A stretch of 64,000 nt of DNA from an uncultured Flavobacteriaceae bacterium (GTDB lineage: Bacteria; Bacteroidota; Bacteroidia; Flavobacteriales; Flavobacteriaceae): positions 1 to 64,000 of the forward strand of contig CANLVG010000008.1 in NCBI GenBank assembly GCA_947494565.1. The letters run 5' to 3'. The position numbers and the translations under genes were made by a program. The notes under the pieces were generated by a model, which searched no databases, had not been told where the DNA came from, and was given only the letters and a program-made list of their open reading frames with translations. Below are positions 52,450-61,907 of this stretch, in pieces. The first letter of the stretch is position 1, and each line of letters starts with the position of its first letter.

Positions 52450-54186
52450 ATGTCAAAGAAAATACCTCACATCATTTTTTCAATTTTTCTAGGGATGCTA
52501 AATCTCAGCCTTCTCTGTGTTGTTGGATGGGCTAGCTATCGTGGTTTTGAACTAAGTGATGAGAGTTTTTATTATTTAGGTTATCTATATTTTGACAATA
52601 CCCCTGATTTAACGGCCGCTTCATTTCATCTTATTTACGGTCGACTCTTTTCATTTCTTGACCTCGGTTTGCCTGAGGTTCGCCTCCTTCGCCTTTTTCT
52701 CACCCTATTGGCCTCCTTGGTCTTATACGTTGGAATTCAACAACGAAAAGGTGCCTCCCCCTGGTGGGATAGATTAATTCTTTTCAACATTGTCTTGGGT
52801 GGTATGTTGTTAGGCTATGCTTGGGCTCCCCTGGCTTTGTCATATAATTCAATGTCTTCGATTCTTATCGCATTTATTGTTGGCTTTTGGCTACTGAGTC
52901 TGGGAACAAAAGGTTGGCCGAAAATGACCTATTGGATGGTACTTGGAAGTCTATTTGTATTGCTGTTCTTCACAAAAGCTACTAACCTAATACTACTCCC
53001 CCTTATCATAATGGCCACCTTATATTGGCAGTATACCCAGGGTATGCAAAAAAGACGATCGGTACGTTCCAGTATGCCCTATGGATTGGCTTTCACTATA
53101 GGAATAATAACCATGTTGATTATCATCAGTGGCGGCATCACATCAATTCAAGAAACAATCGATTCCTATTTGCAACAGCTATTCGGTCTGGCCAGTGGAG
53201 ACTCATCACACTCATTTTCTTATTTATGGAATAGATACTATAAGAACGCCGAAATGGTTGTGCAAGAATTGAAGTTTCCAATTTTAGGGGTGTTATTCCT
53301 CTATGTATCGATTAAGGCCTATACCAAAACAAAACAGGGCAAAACCAATGCTTGGCTTTCTATAATGTTCAAGGTTCTTGGAATTCTAATCTTTTTGGCA
53401 TTTATTATTCAAAATGAATATTGGAAAGGAGGTACGCTTTTAAAGTATAAAATTTTGATTCCGTATATTTTTGCCGTTGTCTTCGCCCTATTGAATCGTA
53501 GCATAGAGGCTAAAAAATTGAACTTAATCATTCTCCTTGGGCTATTGAGTGTTCCTATTGCTGGGGCCATTGGTACTAATAACGGACTTTCGGCTCAAGT
53601 CCTTTTTTATGCCGTCTTTGTTTTCTTAATGATTTACTATATGTTGGATTCTTCTTCCTCCAATTGGTTTAAAGGTTTTGTCATTAGTACCGTCATGCTG
53701 CTGGCCACTTCGCAGATAACTTCAGGCATAGTTCTTCGCCCCTATAGGGTAGCTCCCTTGGCCCAAAACACCTTGAGGTTAAACAAGGTTCCCACTTTAA
53801 AAAACCTAAAAGTCGATAGTACGGTTTTTGAGCTTTCCAAAAATTTAGAGTCCTTAGGGTCTTTCGAAGCTGAATATATCTTTACCTATTCCGGCATACT
53901 GGGCGTAAATACCTTGGCTGGCAAAAAGCCATATTCCCTAGAGTGGTTTAATGAAGGGGATGACGAGAAAATTTGCACGGTCATCAAAAAGTCCAAAATC
54001 AGTCCTGATAACATTCTTTTTCTAATTCCTGAAGAACTACCATTTACAACAGCAATATTATCATGTTTGGCAAATAAGGGTATTCATTTTAATGCGGATT
54101 ATGCAAAAATCAAAAGCTTCAAATTCTTCTATCCGCGTCGCAAAAAAACAATGACTTTGAATGTTTATGAGTACTCTTCAAACTAG
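52450..54186 (+). CDS. Polytopic membrane protein, GT39-like
   Basis: A 578-residue protein with about 11 helices (about 8-30, 78-100, 110-135, 140-160 and onward) and a soluble C-terminus of about 150 residues ending SFKFFYPRRKKTMTLNVYEY. The start SDESFYYLGYLYFD resembles the acidic extracytoplasmic loop of GT39/ArnT-like mannosyltransferases. It starts 6 bp after the aminotransferase, so it may transfer an amino sugar or build a glycan. No firm family can be given, and its base composition is AT-richer than that of the flanking housekeeping genes. Confidence 0.7.
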   Translation: MSKKIPHIIFSIFLGMLNLSLLCVVGWASYRGFELSDESFYYLGYLYFDNTPDLTAASFHLIYGRLFSFLDLGLPEVRLLRLFLTLLASLVLYVGIQQRKGASPWWDRLILFNIVLGGMLLGYAWAPLALSYNSMSSILIAFIVGFWLLSLGTKGWPKMTYWMVLGSLFVLLFFTKATNLILLPLIIMATLYWQYTQGMQKRRSVRSSMPYGLAFTIGIITMLIIISGGITSIQETIDSYLQQLFGLASGDSSHSFSYLWNRYYKNAEMVVQELKFPILGVLFLYVSIKAYTKTKQGKTNAWLSIMFKVLGILIFLAFIIQNEYWKGGTLLKYKILIPYIFAVVFALLNRSIEAKKLNLIILLGLLSVPIAGAIGTNNGLSAQVLFYAVFVFLMIYYMLDSSSSNWFKGFVISTVMLLATSQITSGIVLRPYRVAPLAQNTLRLNKVPTLKNLKVDSTVFELSKNLESLGSFEAEYIFTYSGILGVNTLAGKKPYSLEWFNEGDDEKICTVIKKSKISPDNILFLIPEELPFTTAILSCLANKGIHFNADYAKIKSFKFFYPRRKKTMTLNVYEYSSN

Positions 54187-54491
54187 GTTCTTTCTATTTT
54201 TCGATATGGTTTTTGAGGTTAAGGCAGCTGTTTTTACAAACTGGTTGGTTCAATGAACATCCTAAGTGAGAAAATACCAGTATTCTAAATACCGTTTATC
54301 GATGTCTAGCATGTTTTAATGGAGTTTTTCGATGTTCTTACCTGTTTTGGGAAATTAAAAACCGACTGGTGAGTTGGTTCATGAAATTTAGGCTTGGTAC
54401 GGTTATATATCGAAGACAAATGGTACGGTTATGTACACTTTTTAATAAATTGCATCAATTGACGGGCTTTCCGAATGAAATCAATTCATAA
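54187..54491. other. 305-bp gap with a spaced direct repeat
   Basis: No gene is seen. The 15-base words TGGTACGGTTATATA (54395-54409) and TGGTACGGTTATGTA (54421-54435) form a direct repeat with a 26-bp period upstream of the acyltransferase. An imperfect inverted repeat AACCGACT/AGTTGGTT lies near 54359-54380. They could be operator sites. No TAnnTTTG box is evident. Confidence 0.5.
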
Positions 54492-55265
54492 ATGAACAAC
54501 ATAGAAGCAGATGAAATACAATTGGGTGAAAATGTCGTAATCTCTCCCTCCGCGGTCATAAGGGGCACCAACGGAAAAGCGAAAAGAGTCTGCATCGGTG
54601 ATAACACCTATATTGGAGACCATGTTCAAATCATTGTGGATGATTTCAGTATCGGGGATTATTGCAAAGTGCATCATCATACAAATTTTCATGGATACAA
54701 ACCTCTACGCATTGGACACAATGCATGGATCGGTCAGGGGTCATTAATCGACAGTATTGGCGGCACAACTATTGGTGATAATTGTGGTATCGGCGCCTAT
54801 TCCCAGTTATGGAGCCACATTAGGTATGGTGACCCATTGGAGGGCTGTAATTATGAAGGTGCAACTCCGCTAACTATCGGTAAAGATGTGTGGTTTGTTG
54901 GCCATTGTATTGTATCCCCAATAATTGCCAAAGATAAGGCTATGGCCTTGGTAGGTAGTGTTATCACTGCCAACATGGAAGAAAACCACGTTTATGGAGG
55001 TTCCCCGGCAAAAGATTTGACCGACAAAATAAAGCCTCAGTTCACTCCTTTATCCATAGAACAAAAAAGAAGGTTGATGCGGCAGTTTCGTATTCCGGAT
55101 GATATCAAGTTAATTGAAAGCACATCTGAAATCGAAAGTCCTGAAAAAATATCCTATTTCAACATTGTAGATAGAACCTACACGAAAAGGCGGTCAAAAA
55201 ATGAGGTGGCCTTCATGAAAGAGCTACAGTCAAAGCTTATCAAGTTCAGTCCCATATTACCTTAA
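54492..55265 (+). CDS. Left-handed beta-helix acyltransferase (hexapeptide family)
   Basis: A 257-residue protein with hexapeptide repeats such as IGDNTYIGDHVQI, IGHNAWIGQGSLID, IGDNCGIGAYSQL and IGKDVWFVGHCIV, giving a LbH coil typical of sugar O- or N-acetyltransferases, with a catalytic-like His in KVHHHTNFHGY. It has a C-terminal helical tail (about 195-257). It should modify a sugar of the surface glycan. It starts 305 bp after the membrane protein and 28 bp before the GT2 gene. Confidence 0.83.
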   Translation: MNNIEADEIQLGENVVISPSAVIRGTNGKAKRVCIGDNTYIGDHVQIIVDDFSIGDYCKVHHHTNFHGYKPLRIGHNAWIGQGSLIDSIGGTTIGDNCGIGAYSQLWSHIRYGDPLEGCNYEGATPLTIGKDVWFVGHCIVSPIIAKDKAMALVGSVITANMEENHVYGGSPAKDLTDKIKPQFTPLSIEQKRRLMRQFRIPDDIKLIESTSEIESPEKISYFNIVDRTYTKRRSKNEVAFMKELQSKLIKFSPILP

Positions 55266-55293
55266 TCGTATAAAACAGGAGAAGCAGATCTAT

Positions 55294-56247
55294 ATGGCTA
55301 CCACAACTACACCTCTAATCTCAATAGTTTCACCGGTTTATAAAGCCGAAACCATTGTACATGAATTGGTAAAAGAAATCAAAGCTTCGCTAGAACCCAT
55401 TACCTCCAATTATGAAATTATTTTGGTGAACGACTGTTCTCCTGATAACTCTTGGTTCAAGATAAAAGAAGAGTCCGAAAAGGACTATCGCATAAAAGGG
55501 GTTCACTTGAGCCGTAACTTCGGACAGCATTATGCGATTACAGCAGGTTTGAATTTTGCAAAAGGTGGTTGGGTCGTAGTAATGGATTGCGACCTGCAAG
55601 ATCGCCCGGATGAAATACCTAATTTATACAACAAAGCCTTAGAAGGATGGGATATTGTACTTGCTCGCAGAACCGGAAGAAAAGATACGTTTACCAAACG
55701 AATTACAACCCATTTATTCTATAGGGCATATAACTACCTCAGCGGTCTCAATACGGATAGGAGTATTGCCAACTTTGGGGTTTATCATTCAAAAGTTATT
55801 AAAGAGTATATAAAGATGAAAGAAGGGGCGCGTTCTTTTCCCTCTTTGGTTCAGTTTCTAGGGTTTAAATCCTGTGCCATCGACGTAAAGCATTCCCAGC
55901 GTTTTGATGGAAAATCATCCTACACTTTCGCAACCCTCTTCAGACTAGCAGGAGACGTAATCATATCAAATAGCAACAAGCCGCTGCGAATGATAACAAG
56001 CTTAGGTTTTGTTGTCTCCGTGTTATCATTTGTCATTGCGCTCTATAATGTACTTTCCTATTACCTAGGTTTTATTCAGGTTCCGGGCTTTACTACTACT
56101 GTTTTCTCCATATGGTTTGTTGGTGGATTGCTATTGACCGTACTCGGTGTTATCGGTATTTACGTGGGTAGAATCTTTAATGAAGTAAAGGGGAGGCCTT
56201 TGTACATCGTTTCCAAAGTGCTTAACCTAGACTCTGGTCTGGATTGA
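55294..56247 (+). CDS. Family 2 glycosyltransferase (DPM1/ArnC-like) with membrane tail
   Basis: A 317-residue GT-A transferase. The nucleotide-sugar domain has SIVSPVYKAETIVHEL, VNDCSPDNS and the metal-binding DCD (Asp98, Asp100) in VVMDCDLQDRPDE. Two C-terminal helices (about 233-256 and 269-291) are typical of ArnC/GtrB-like enzymes that load undecaprenyl phosphate. It probably makes a lipid-linked sugar for a membrane transferase such as the GT39-like neighbour. Confidence 0.87.
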   Translation: MATTTTPLISIVSPVYKAETIVHELVKEIKASLEPITSNYEIILVNDCSPDNSWFKIKEESEKDYRIKGVHLSRNFGQHYAITAGLNFAKGGWVVVMDCDLQDRPDEIPNLYNKALEGWDIVLARRTGRKDTFTKRITTHLFYRAYNYLSGLNTDRSIANFGVYHSKVIKEYIKMKEGARSFPSLVQFLGFKSCAIDVKHSQRFDGKSSYTFATLFRLAGDVIISNSNKPLRMITSLGFVVSVLSFVIALYNVLSYYLGFIQVPGFTTTVFSIWFVGGLLLTVLGVIGIYVGRIFNEVKGRPLYIVSKVLNLDSGLD

Positions 56248-56324
56248 GTTTCATAACTAATTAATTTGAGCGTATTTAGGGCTTAATAACCAACTCTTTT
56301 GTAGCTAGGACCGCAATGGGGGGT

Positions 56325-56768
56325 TTACCCCCTAACCATCATAACATGAGGGATACCATCCTCTAGATATTCGCCTCCTTTTTCGATAAAACCCAGTGAA
56401 TTGTAGAAACGTTTTAAATAAGTCTGGGCCGACAGCGCGATTGAAGTTTCCTTAAACTGTTCTTCAACAGCTTTAATCGATGCTGTCATAATAGCAACTC
56501 CATAACCATGTTGACGTTCTCCCTCCTTGACCACTACCCTACCAATACTAGCTTGTGCCAAATAATCGCCAGCTTTAAAAATGCGGGTATATGCCACAAT
56601 CCGATTGTTTTTGGTTCCGATAATATGAAGTGCCTTCTGGTCTTTACCGTCCAAATCTTGATACACACAATCTTGTTCGACAACAAAAATTTCAGAGCGT
56701 AGTTGCAGTAAATCGTACAACTCTGCGGTATTCATTTCTTCAAAGGTCTTTACGGAAATCTTGAGCAT
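56325..56768 (-). CDS. elaA: GNAT acetyltransferase, ElaA family
   Basis: A 147-residue GNAT protein with the ElaA pattern LYDLLQLRSEIFVVEQDCVYQDLDGKD and the acetyl-CoA loop IGRVVVKEGERQHGYGVAIM. It transfers an acetyl group to an unknown amine. The ATG at 56768 starts with the family LKISVKTFEEM; the longer frame to 56795 is not needed. Confidence 0.88.
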   Translation of the reverse strand: MLKISVKTFEEMNTAELYDLLQLRSEIFVVEQDCVYQDLDGKDQKALHIIGTKNNRIVAYTRIFKAGDYLAQASIGRVVVKEGERQHGYGVAIMTASIKAVEEQFKETSIALSAQTYLKRFYNSLGFIEKGGEYLEDGIPHVMMVRG

Positions 56769-56842
56769 GGGTATCGGTATTAAATCATTACACAATTGTT
56801 GGCCCTTTTATTGGTTCTCGCAATGGTCTAAAGTCAACGTTA

Positions 56843-57763
56843 TCAATCTTGAACGATGATTTGTTTACTATCACATTTACCGAATTCCGGTTGAATGTTC
56901 ACATGGTTAATACCATGATTGTGATACACTTCTTCTTCTATTCTTTCAAGAATAGCATCGAATTCGGATAGGCGAATATCTTTACTAAAGTCAATATGGG
57001 CCTCTAAGTGCACTTCATCTTCGTTTAACTGCCATATGTGCACATGATGTACGTTTTTTATAGGTTCTATTTCTAAAATGGCCGTTACGATTTCCTGTAC
57101 CTCTATTGAATTTGGGGTAAACAACATCAATACTCGAGTCGATTGTTTCAATAGATCATACCCCATATAGATCAGGTATACGGCAATGGCCAAGGTCAAT
57201 GCAGGGTCTACCCAATACCATTGAAAAAACTTCATTAAAATACCACCGATCAAAACCGCTACTGAAGCCATCATATCGGTCAGTAGGTGCAAATAGGCCG
57301 ATTTCATATTCATATTACTATCCGCATCCCTTTTAAGAAGGAGTACACTGAATCCGTTTGCGCATATTCCTAATAAGGATAACCATATGACCAAATTCGA
57401 AGCGACTTCCTGGGGTTGTTGAAAACGTTCGACAGCCTCAAAAATCAAAATAATGGCGACAATCATCAGGGCCGCGGCATTGACAAAAGCCGCGATAATT
57501 TCCGCACGTTTATAGCCGAAAGTCTTATTGTTCGAAGAGGGTCTTTTCGATAGTAAGTTTGCCACATAACTCACAATTAAAGAAAGTACATCGCTGAAAT
57601 TATGAAGTGCATCGGAAAGTAAGGAAAGGCTCCCGGAAACCAATCCCCCGATAACCTGGGCAACGGTAATCAAAATGTTCAGAAGGATGGAAATAATCAA
57701 ATTACGCCCCTTCACATCCGGATGATGGTGATGGTCGTGATGATGTGAATGACTATGACCCAT
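56843..57763 (-). CDS. Cation diffusion facilitator (zinc-type) transporter
   Basis: A 306-residue CDF protein with a His-rich N-terminus (GHSHSHHHDHHHHPD), six helices over about 20-215 and a cytosolic C-terminal domain. The metal-site segments are LSLLSDALHNFSDVLSLIV and the matching HLLTDMMASVAVL. It should export Zn2+ (or Co2+, Cd2+) by proton exchange, like CzcD/ZitB. The gap to the next gene includes a DnaA-box-like word CTATCCACA at 57786-57794. Confidence 0.92.
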   Translation of the reverse strand: MGHSHSHHHDHHHHPDVKGRNLIISILLNILITVAQVIGGLVSGSLSLLSDALHNFSDVLSLIVSYVANLLSKRPSSNNKTFGYKRAEIIAAFVNAAALMIVAIILIFEAVERFQQPQEVASNLVIWLSLLGICANGFSVLLLKRDADSNMNMKSAYLHLLTDMMASVAVLIGGILMKFFQWYWVDPALTLAIAVYLIYMGYDLLKQSTRVLMLFTPNSIEVQEIVTAILEIEPIKNVHHVHIWQLNEDEVHLEAHIDFSKDIRLSEFDAILERIEEEVYHNHGINHVNIQPEFGKCDSKQIIVQD

Positions 57764-57882
57764 GGTATGTTATCAAACCTGTACGCTATCCACACAAGGT
57801 AACGAATAGAAACTACACCGTTTCGCTTCTAGATTCAATCGCCCAATACAAAATATCAAGTGCGATATCGCTTATTTTTCAA

Positions 57883-58314
57883 CTAAGAACAAGGTATCTT
57901 TTCTATACGACGTTCATGTCTTCCCCCTTCAAATTCTGTATTCAAAAATACTTTGACCATTTCCAAAGCTTGGGGCAAAGAGATAAAACGAGCCGGAAGA
58001 CTCAAAATATTAGCATCATTATGTTCACGACCAAGCTGAACGATTTCCTTGGTCCAACACAAAGCGCATCTCACCTTCTGATGTTTATTCGCTGTCATCG
58101 ATGCTCCGTTACCACTGCCACAAACAATAATACCAAGATCTACCTTGCCTTCTTCTACGTCGGTGGCTACGGGATGAACAAAATCAGGATAATCAACACT
58201 ATCGGTTCCATCGGTTCCATAATTCGTAACTTCAATGGACAATGATTTGAGTAATCCAATAATCGCAAGCTTGTATTCCGTACCTGCATGATCGTTTCCT
58301 ATCGCTATTTTCAT
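57883..58314 (-). CDS. rpiB: Ribose-5-phosphate isomerase B
   Basis: A 144-residue enzyme interconverting ribose 5-phosphate and ribulose 5-phosphate (pentose phosphate pathway). IAIGNDHAGTEYK (Asp8, His9) and the catalytic IIVCGSGNGASMTANK (Cys65) are conserved. The ATG at 58314 matches the family N-terminus (KIAIGNDHAG), and a full promoter-like element lies 25 bp upstream. Confidence 0.94.
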   Translation of the reverse strand: MKIAIGNDHAGTEYKLAIIGLLKSLSIEVTNYGTDGTDSVDYPDFVHPVATDVEEGKVDLGIIVCGSGNGASMTANKHQKVRCALCWTKEIVQLGREHNDANILSLPARFISLPQALEMVKVFLNTEFEGGRHERRIEKIPCS

Positions 58315-58927
58315 GATGTATGGCATTGGTTAGTAGCACAAAGGTACAAATACAAGGGGTTTCACCACAACTATTCATTACTTCACAACAGATATTTCAA
58401 TAGATTCGTTTTAATCAGTTCATTTGTTGTTGAGATTCCCTATTAGGATCGTTGATAAAGTTCACAAAAAAACTGATTTTAAAATTTTGTGAATTCATAA
58501 GAATAGTGCTTTACAAAACTATCTTCAGAATCCACAATTAACTTCTTAGAACATAAGAGAAAGATATCAAACTTTCATATTGAGAAGTTAACACTACCTT
58601 TGTGATTACTTATTATAAATTTTGTGTTGACATCACTTATGAAGATAAGTTGATAAAAATGTTAATCAACTGATTTCTATAACCCTTTCAGTTGTAAAGA
58701 ATGTCAATAAATTTTTAAATCGGTTCAAAGCAAGATTTCTTTGAATTCTTTATCTCCATTATTAACATCCTATCATAAACACCATTTTTATTTAAAATTT
58801 TAAAAGAAAGAAATATATATTGATATAAGTGTTCATAACTTCATTGTACTATGAACTGACGGAACACTGATCTAAAAAATACGGTGGATTTCTACAGATA
58901 GTTATCCACGAAACAACTAAATATTGA
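58315..58927. other. 613-bp AT-rich gap between rpiB and rnr with DnaA-box-like words
   Basis: No gene. It is strongly AT-rich (my count of 58321-58920 is about 28% G+C). It holds TTATCCACG (58902-58910), the inverted GTGGAT (58884-58889), GAATCCACA (58528-58536) and TGTTCATAA (58830-58838), all one to a few bases from the DnaA box TTATCCACA. Inverted repeats ACTTAT/ATAAGT (58635-58650) and GTTGAT/ATCAAC (58649-58670), and a lone -7 box TACCTTTG (58595-58602, plus), also occur. It could be a replication origin, a long rnr leader or a regulatory region. No dnaA gene is near in the window. Confidence 0.4.
58339..58370 (-). promoter_or_regulatory. Bacteroidota-type promoter of rpiB
   Basis: On the minus strand TTG (58370-58368), 21-bp spacer, then TACCTTTG (58346-58339): a full match to TTG-N17-23-TAnnTTTG. 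The -7 box ends 24 bp before the rpiB ATG. Confidence 0.65.
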
Positions 58928-61117
58928 ATGTCAAAAAGAAACAAAAAGGCAAAAAACCATAGAAAAAACGAAATTACCAAAGGCATTTTCACGGTGCTGG
59001 AAAAAGAACCAAAAAATAGTTTCAACTACAAACAGATAGCGTCAAAGCTCGGTATTACAGCTGCTCATGATCGAAATACCCTAATCAAGAGATTGGGAGA
59101 ATTAAAAGCCAAGAACCGAATTCTTGAAGAAGACCGTGGAAAGTACAGAGCCATTGCCAGTACCAAAACCTATCATACCGGAACCGTTGATATCACGGGA
59201 AGAGGAAATGCATACATCATAATTGAAGATATGGAAGATGATGTTTTCGTACCCTTCAATAAATTGAAAAAAGCATTTCATAAGGATACGGTCGAGATCT
59301 ATATCTTTCCTAAAAGAAAAGGGAAGAAGCTTGAAGGAGAGATTACGAAGATTGTCGAACGCAATAAGACCCAGTTTGTCGGTATTGTCGATATGCAAAA
59401 GAACTTTGCTTTCATTCGTCCGACGGATCCTCGAATGTACACGGATATTTTCGTTTCTCAAGACCATATTGGAGACGCAACTAATGGCGATAAGGTGATT
59501 GTTGAGATGACCGAATGGCCTGATAAGACAGATTCCCCTTTTGGAAAAGTTATCGAAGTATTGGGTAAACCAGGGGAACATGATACCGAAATTCACTCTA
59601 TTTTAGCGGAATACGGCTTGCCCTATTCTTTTCCTATTGAGGTCGAACGGTATGCCGATCAATTGGATACCTCTATAAAACCGGAAGAAATTGCCAAAAG
59701 AAGGGATATGCGTAATGTCTTGACATTTACCATTGATCCTAAAGATGCCAAAGACTTTGATGATGCGCTCTCTTTCGAGGTTTTGGAAAATGGGAATTAT
59801 GAAATCGGTATACATATTGCCGATGTTTCCCATTATCTGCAGGAAGATACCGTTTTAGACGATGAGGCGTATAGTAGGGCAACTTCAGTGTATTTGGTAG
59901 ATAGGGTCGTACCCATGCTACCCGAAGTACTGTCTAATAATGCCTGTTCGTTGCGACCGAACGAAGAGAAGTATACGTTTTCGGCCATATTCGAATTGGA
60001 TGATCAAGCCAATATCAAAAACCAGTGGTTTGGGCGTACCGTAATCGATTCCAATGAACGATTCGCCTATGAAGAGGCCCAATATATCATTGAAAACGGA
60101 AAGGGGATGATACCAGATGAGGTTTCCATTCGAGGAGGTGCCTATTCAGTTTCAGAAACAGTTGTCGAGGCGACCTTGACCCTAGACCGTTTGGCAAAAA
60201 TAATGCGCACCAGACGTATGGACCGTGGCGCCATTTCCTTCGATAAAGTCGAGGTCCGGTTCAACCTCAATGAAAAGAACGAACCTACCAGCGTGTATTT
60301 CAAGGAAGCGAAAGACGCTAATAAGTTAATCGAGGAGTTCATGTTGTTGGCCAATAGAAAGGTAGCGCAATTCATCGGGAAGCAAAAGCCCACAAAAACT
60401 TTCGTCTATCGAATTCACGATGATCCCAATGAAGACAAATTAATGGCCCTTAACGGGATTATCTCTCGTTTCGGCCACAGACTCAACTTTAAGGATAAAA
60501 AATCCATTAGCGCCTCTCTAAACCAGCTTCTCGAAGATGTAAAAGGGAAGAAAGAACAGAATTTGGTAGATACCCTGGCTATTCGTAGCATGAGCAAGGC
60601 GATTTACACCACCGATAACATCGGTCATTACGGCCTGGCTTTCGATTATTATTCCCATTTTACCTCACCGATTCGTCGGTATCCCGACGTAATGGTCCAT
60701 CGGCTGTTGCAGCATTACCTCGATGGAGGCGCCTCGGCAAAAGCGGAAGTCTACGAGCAAAAGTGCAAACACTCTTCCGATATGGAGTATCTGGCCGCTA
60801 GTGCCGAACGTGATTCCATTAAATATATGCAGATTAAATTCATGCAAGATCATCAAGATCAAGAATTTGTAGGGGTTATCTCAGGAGTCACCGAATGGGG
60901 TGTTTATGTTGAGATTATTGAGAACAAATGTGAAGGTATGGTGCGCATTCGCGATATAAAGGGGGATTATTATATCTTTGATGAGAAGGAGTACGCTATA
61001 GTCGGCGAACGCACAAAAAAGACCTATCAATTAGGAGATGAGGTCATAGTCATGGTGAAGAATACAGATCTTGTAAAACGCCATCTTGATTTTGCCCTAT
61101 TAGGTAAGAATGAATAG
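58928..61117 (+). CDS. rnr: Ribonuclease R
   Basis: A 729-residue 3'-5' exoribonuclease. Domains in order: N-terminal helix-turn-helix (about 10-70, KQIASKLGITAAHDRNTLIKRL), cold-shock OB folds (about 75-215), RNB catalytic domain (about 235-580) with the metal Asp cluster TIDPKDAKDFDDALSFE, and a C-terminal S1 domain (FVGVISGVTEWGVYVEIIENKCEGMVRI). It degrades structured RNA and acts in quality control. The ATG at 58928 follows an AT-rich 613-bp gap without a strong RBS. Confidence 0.95.
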   Translation: MSKRNKKAKNHRKNEITKGIFTVLEKEPKNSFNYKQIASKLGITAAHDRNTLIKRLGELKAKNRILEEDRGKYRAIASTKTYHTGTVDITGRGNAYIIIEDMEDDVFVPFNKLKKAFHKDTVEIYIFPKRKGKKLEGEITKIVERNKTQFVGIVDMQKNFAFIRPTDPRMYTDIFVSQDHIGDATNGDKVIVEMTEWPDKTDSPFGKVIEVLGKPGEHDTEIHSILAEYGLPYSFPIEVERYADQLDTSIKPEEIAKRRDMRNVLTFTIDPKDAKDFDDALSFEVLENGNYEIGIHIADVSHYLQEDTVLDDEAYSRATSVYLVDRVVPMLPEVLSNNACSLRPNEEKYTFSAIFELDDQANIKNQWFGRTVIDSNERFAYEEAQYIIENGKGMIPDEVSIRGGAYSVSETVVEATLTLDRLAKIMRTRRMDRGAISFDKVEVRFNLNEKNEPTSVYFKEAKDANKLIEEFMLLANRKVAQFIGKQKPTKTFVYRIHDDPNEDKLMALNGIISRFGHRLNFKDKKSISASLNQLLEDVKGKKEQNLVDTLAIRSMSKAIYTTDNIGHYGLAFDYYSHFTSPIRRYPDVMVHRLLQHYLDGGASAKAEVYEQKCKHSSDMEYLAASAERDSIKYMQIKFMQDHQDQEFVGVISGVTEWGVYVEIIENKCEGMVRIRDIKGDYYIFDEKEYAIVGERTKKTYQLGDEVIVMVKNTDLVKRHLDFALLGKNE

Positions 61118-61187
61118 AATTCTTTTGATTCCAAAATTGCGGAAGGATTTTTTTAAGGATATTATGTAGACCTAAAAACCGACCTAA

Positions 61188-61865
61188 ATGAAGAATGTAT
61201 TTTTAGTGGTGGTGCTTTTGTTTACCACCCATATGATGGCTCAAGAAGAGAAGGTGACTATCGATCTCGAAAGATTCACTGAAGTAAAGGGGTTCGATGG
61301 GTTATCGATCAACCTGATCAAATCGGATAGCAACAAGGCCGTAGTTACGGGCGCGAATACAAACAAAGTCGCTGTTGTGAATAAAAACGGTGTTCTGAAA
61401 CTTAGAATGCAAATAGATAAGATTTTTAGTGGCTACCGCACTTTTGTAGATCTCTATTATACGGAAAAGCTAATTATCATCGATGTCAATGAAGATGCAC
61501 GAATAACTGCTCAGGAAACAATCAAACAAGACGTTTTGGAATTGAAGGCCCAAGAAGGGGGTGAATTGGATATTCGAGTGGAAGTGGAGCAGCTATTGGT
61601 AAAAACCGTAACAGGTGGCGTGGTAAAGACCGCAGGAACATCTGAACTTCAAGATGTAATGATCAATACAGGTGGTGTATATGAAGGCAAAGATTTAAAA
61701 ACAAAGTTTTCAACCGTGAACGTTAATGCAGGGTCTCGGGCAGAAATCTATGCCTTCGACTATGTAAAGGCCACTGTAAAGGCAGGTGGTGAAGTATTGG
61801 TCTATGGCGATCCTGCCAAGATGGATGAAAAGACCGTATTCGGTGGTAAAGTAACCAGAATGTAA
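61188..61865 (+). CDS. Exported head-GIN (DUF2807) domain protein
   Basis: A 225-residue secreted protein with signal peptide (NVFLVVVLLFTTHMMA) and a DUF2807 right-handed beta-helix-like body: repeats such as VAVVNKNGVLKLRM, VNEDARITAQETIKQDVLELKAQEGGELDIRV and LKTKFSTVNVNAGSRAEIYAFD. Typical of Bacteroidota envelope proteins of unknown role. It follows rnr by 70 bp and precedes the LysE gene. Confidence 0.85.
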   Translation: MKNVFLVVVLLFTTHMMAQEEKVTIDLERFTEVKGFDGLSINLIKSDSNKAVVTGANTNKVAVVNKNGVLKLRMQIDKIFSGYRTFVDLYYTEKLIIIDVNEDARITAQETIKQDVLELKAQEGGELDIRVEVEQLLVKTVTGGVVKTAGTSELQDVMINTGGVYEGKDLKTKFSTVNVNAGSRAEIYAFDYVKATVKAGGEVLVYGDPAKMDEKTVFGGKVTRM

Positions 61866-61907
61866 TGTACAATTTCCGAATCGATGTGCACCGATAAATT
61901 CTAAATC

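Noticed and set aside
58315-58927. A riboswitch or structured leader for rnr
   Set aside because: Only short inverted repeats are visible and no known riboswitch pattern is recognised.
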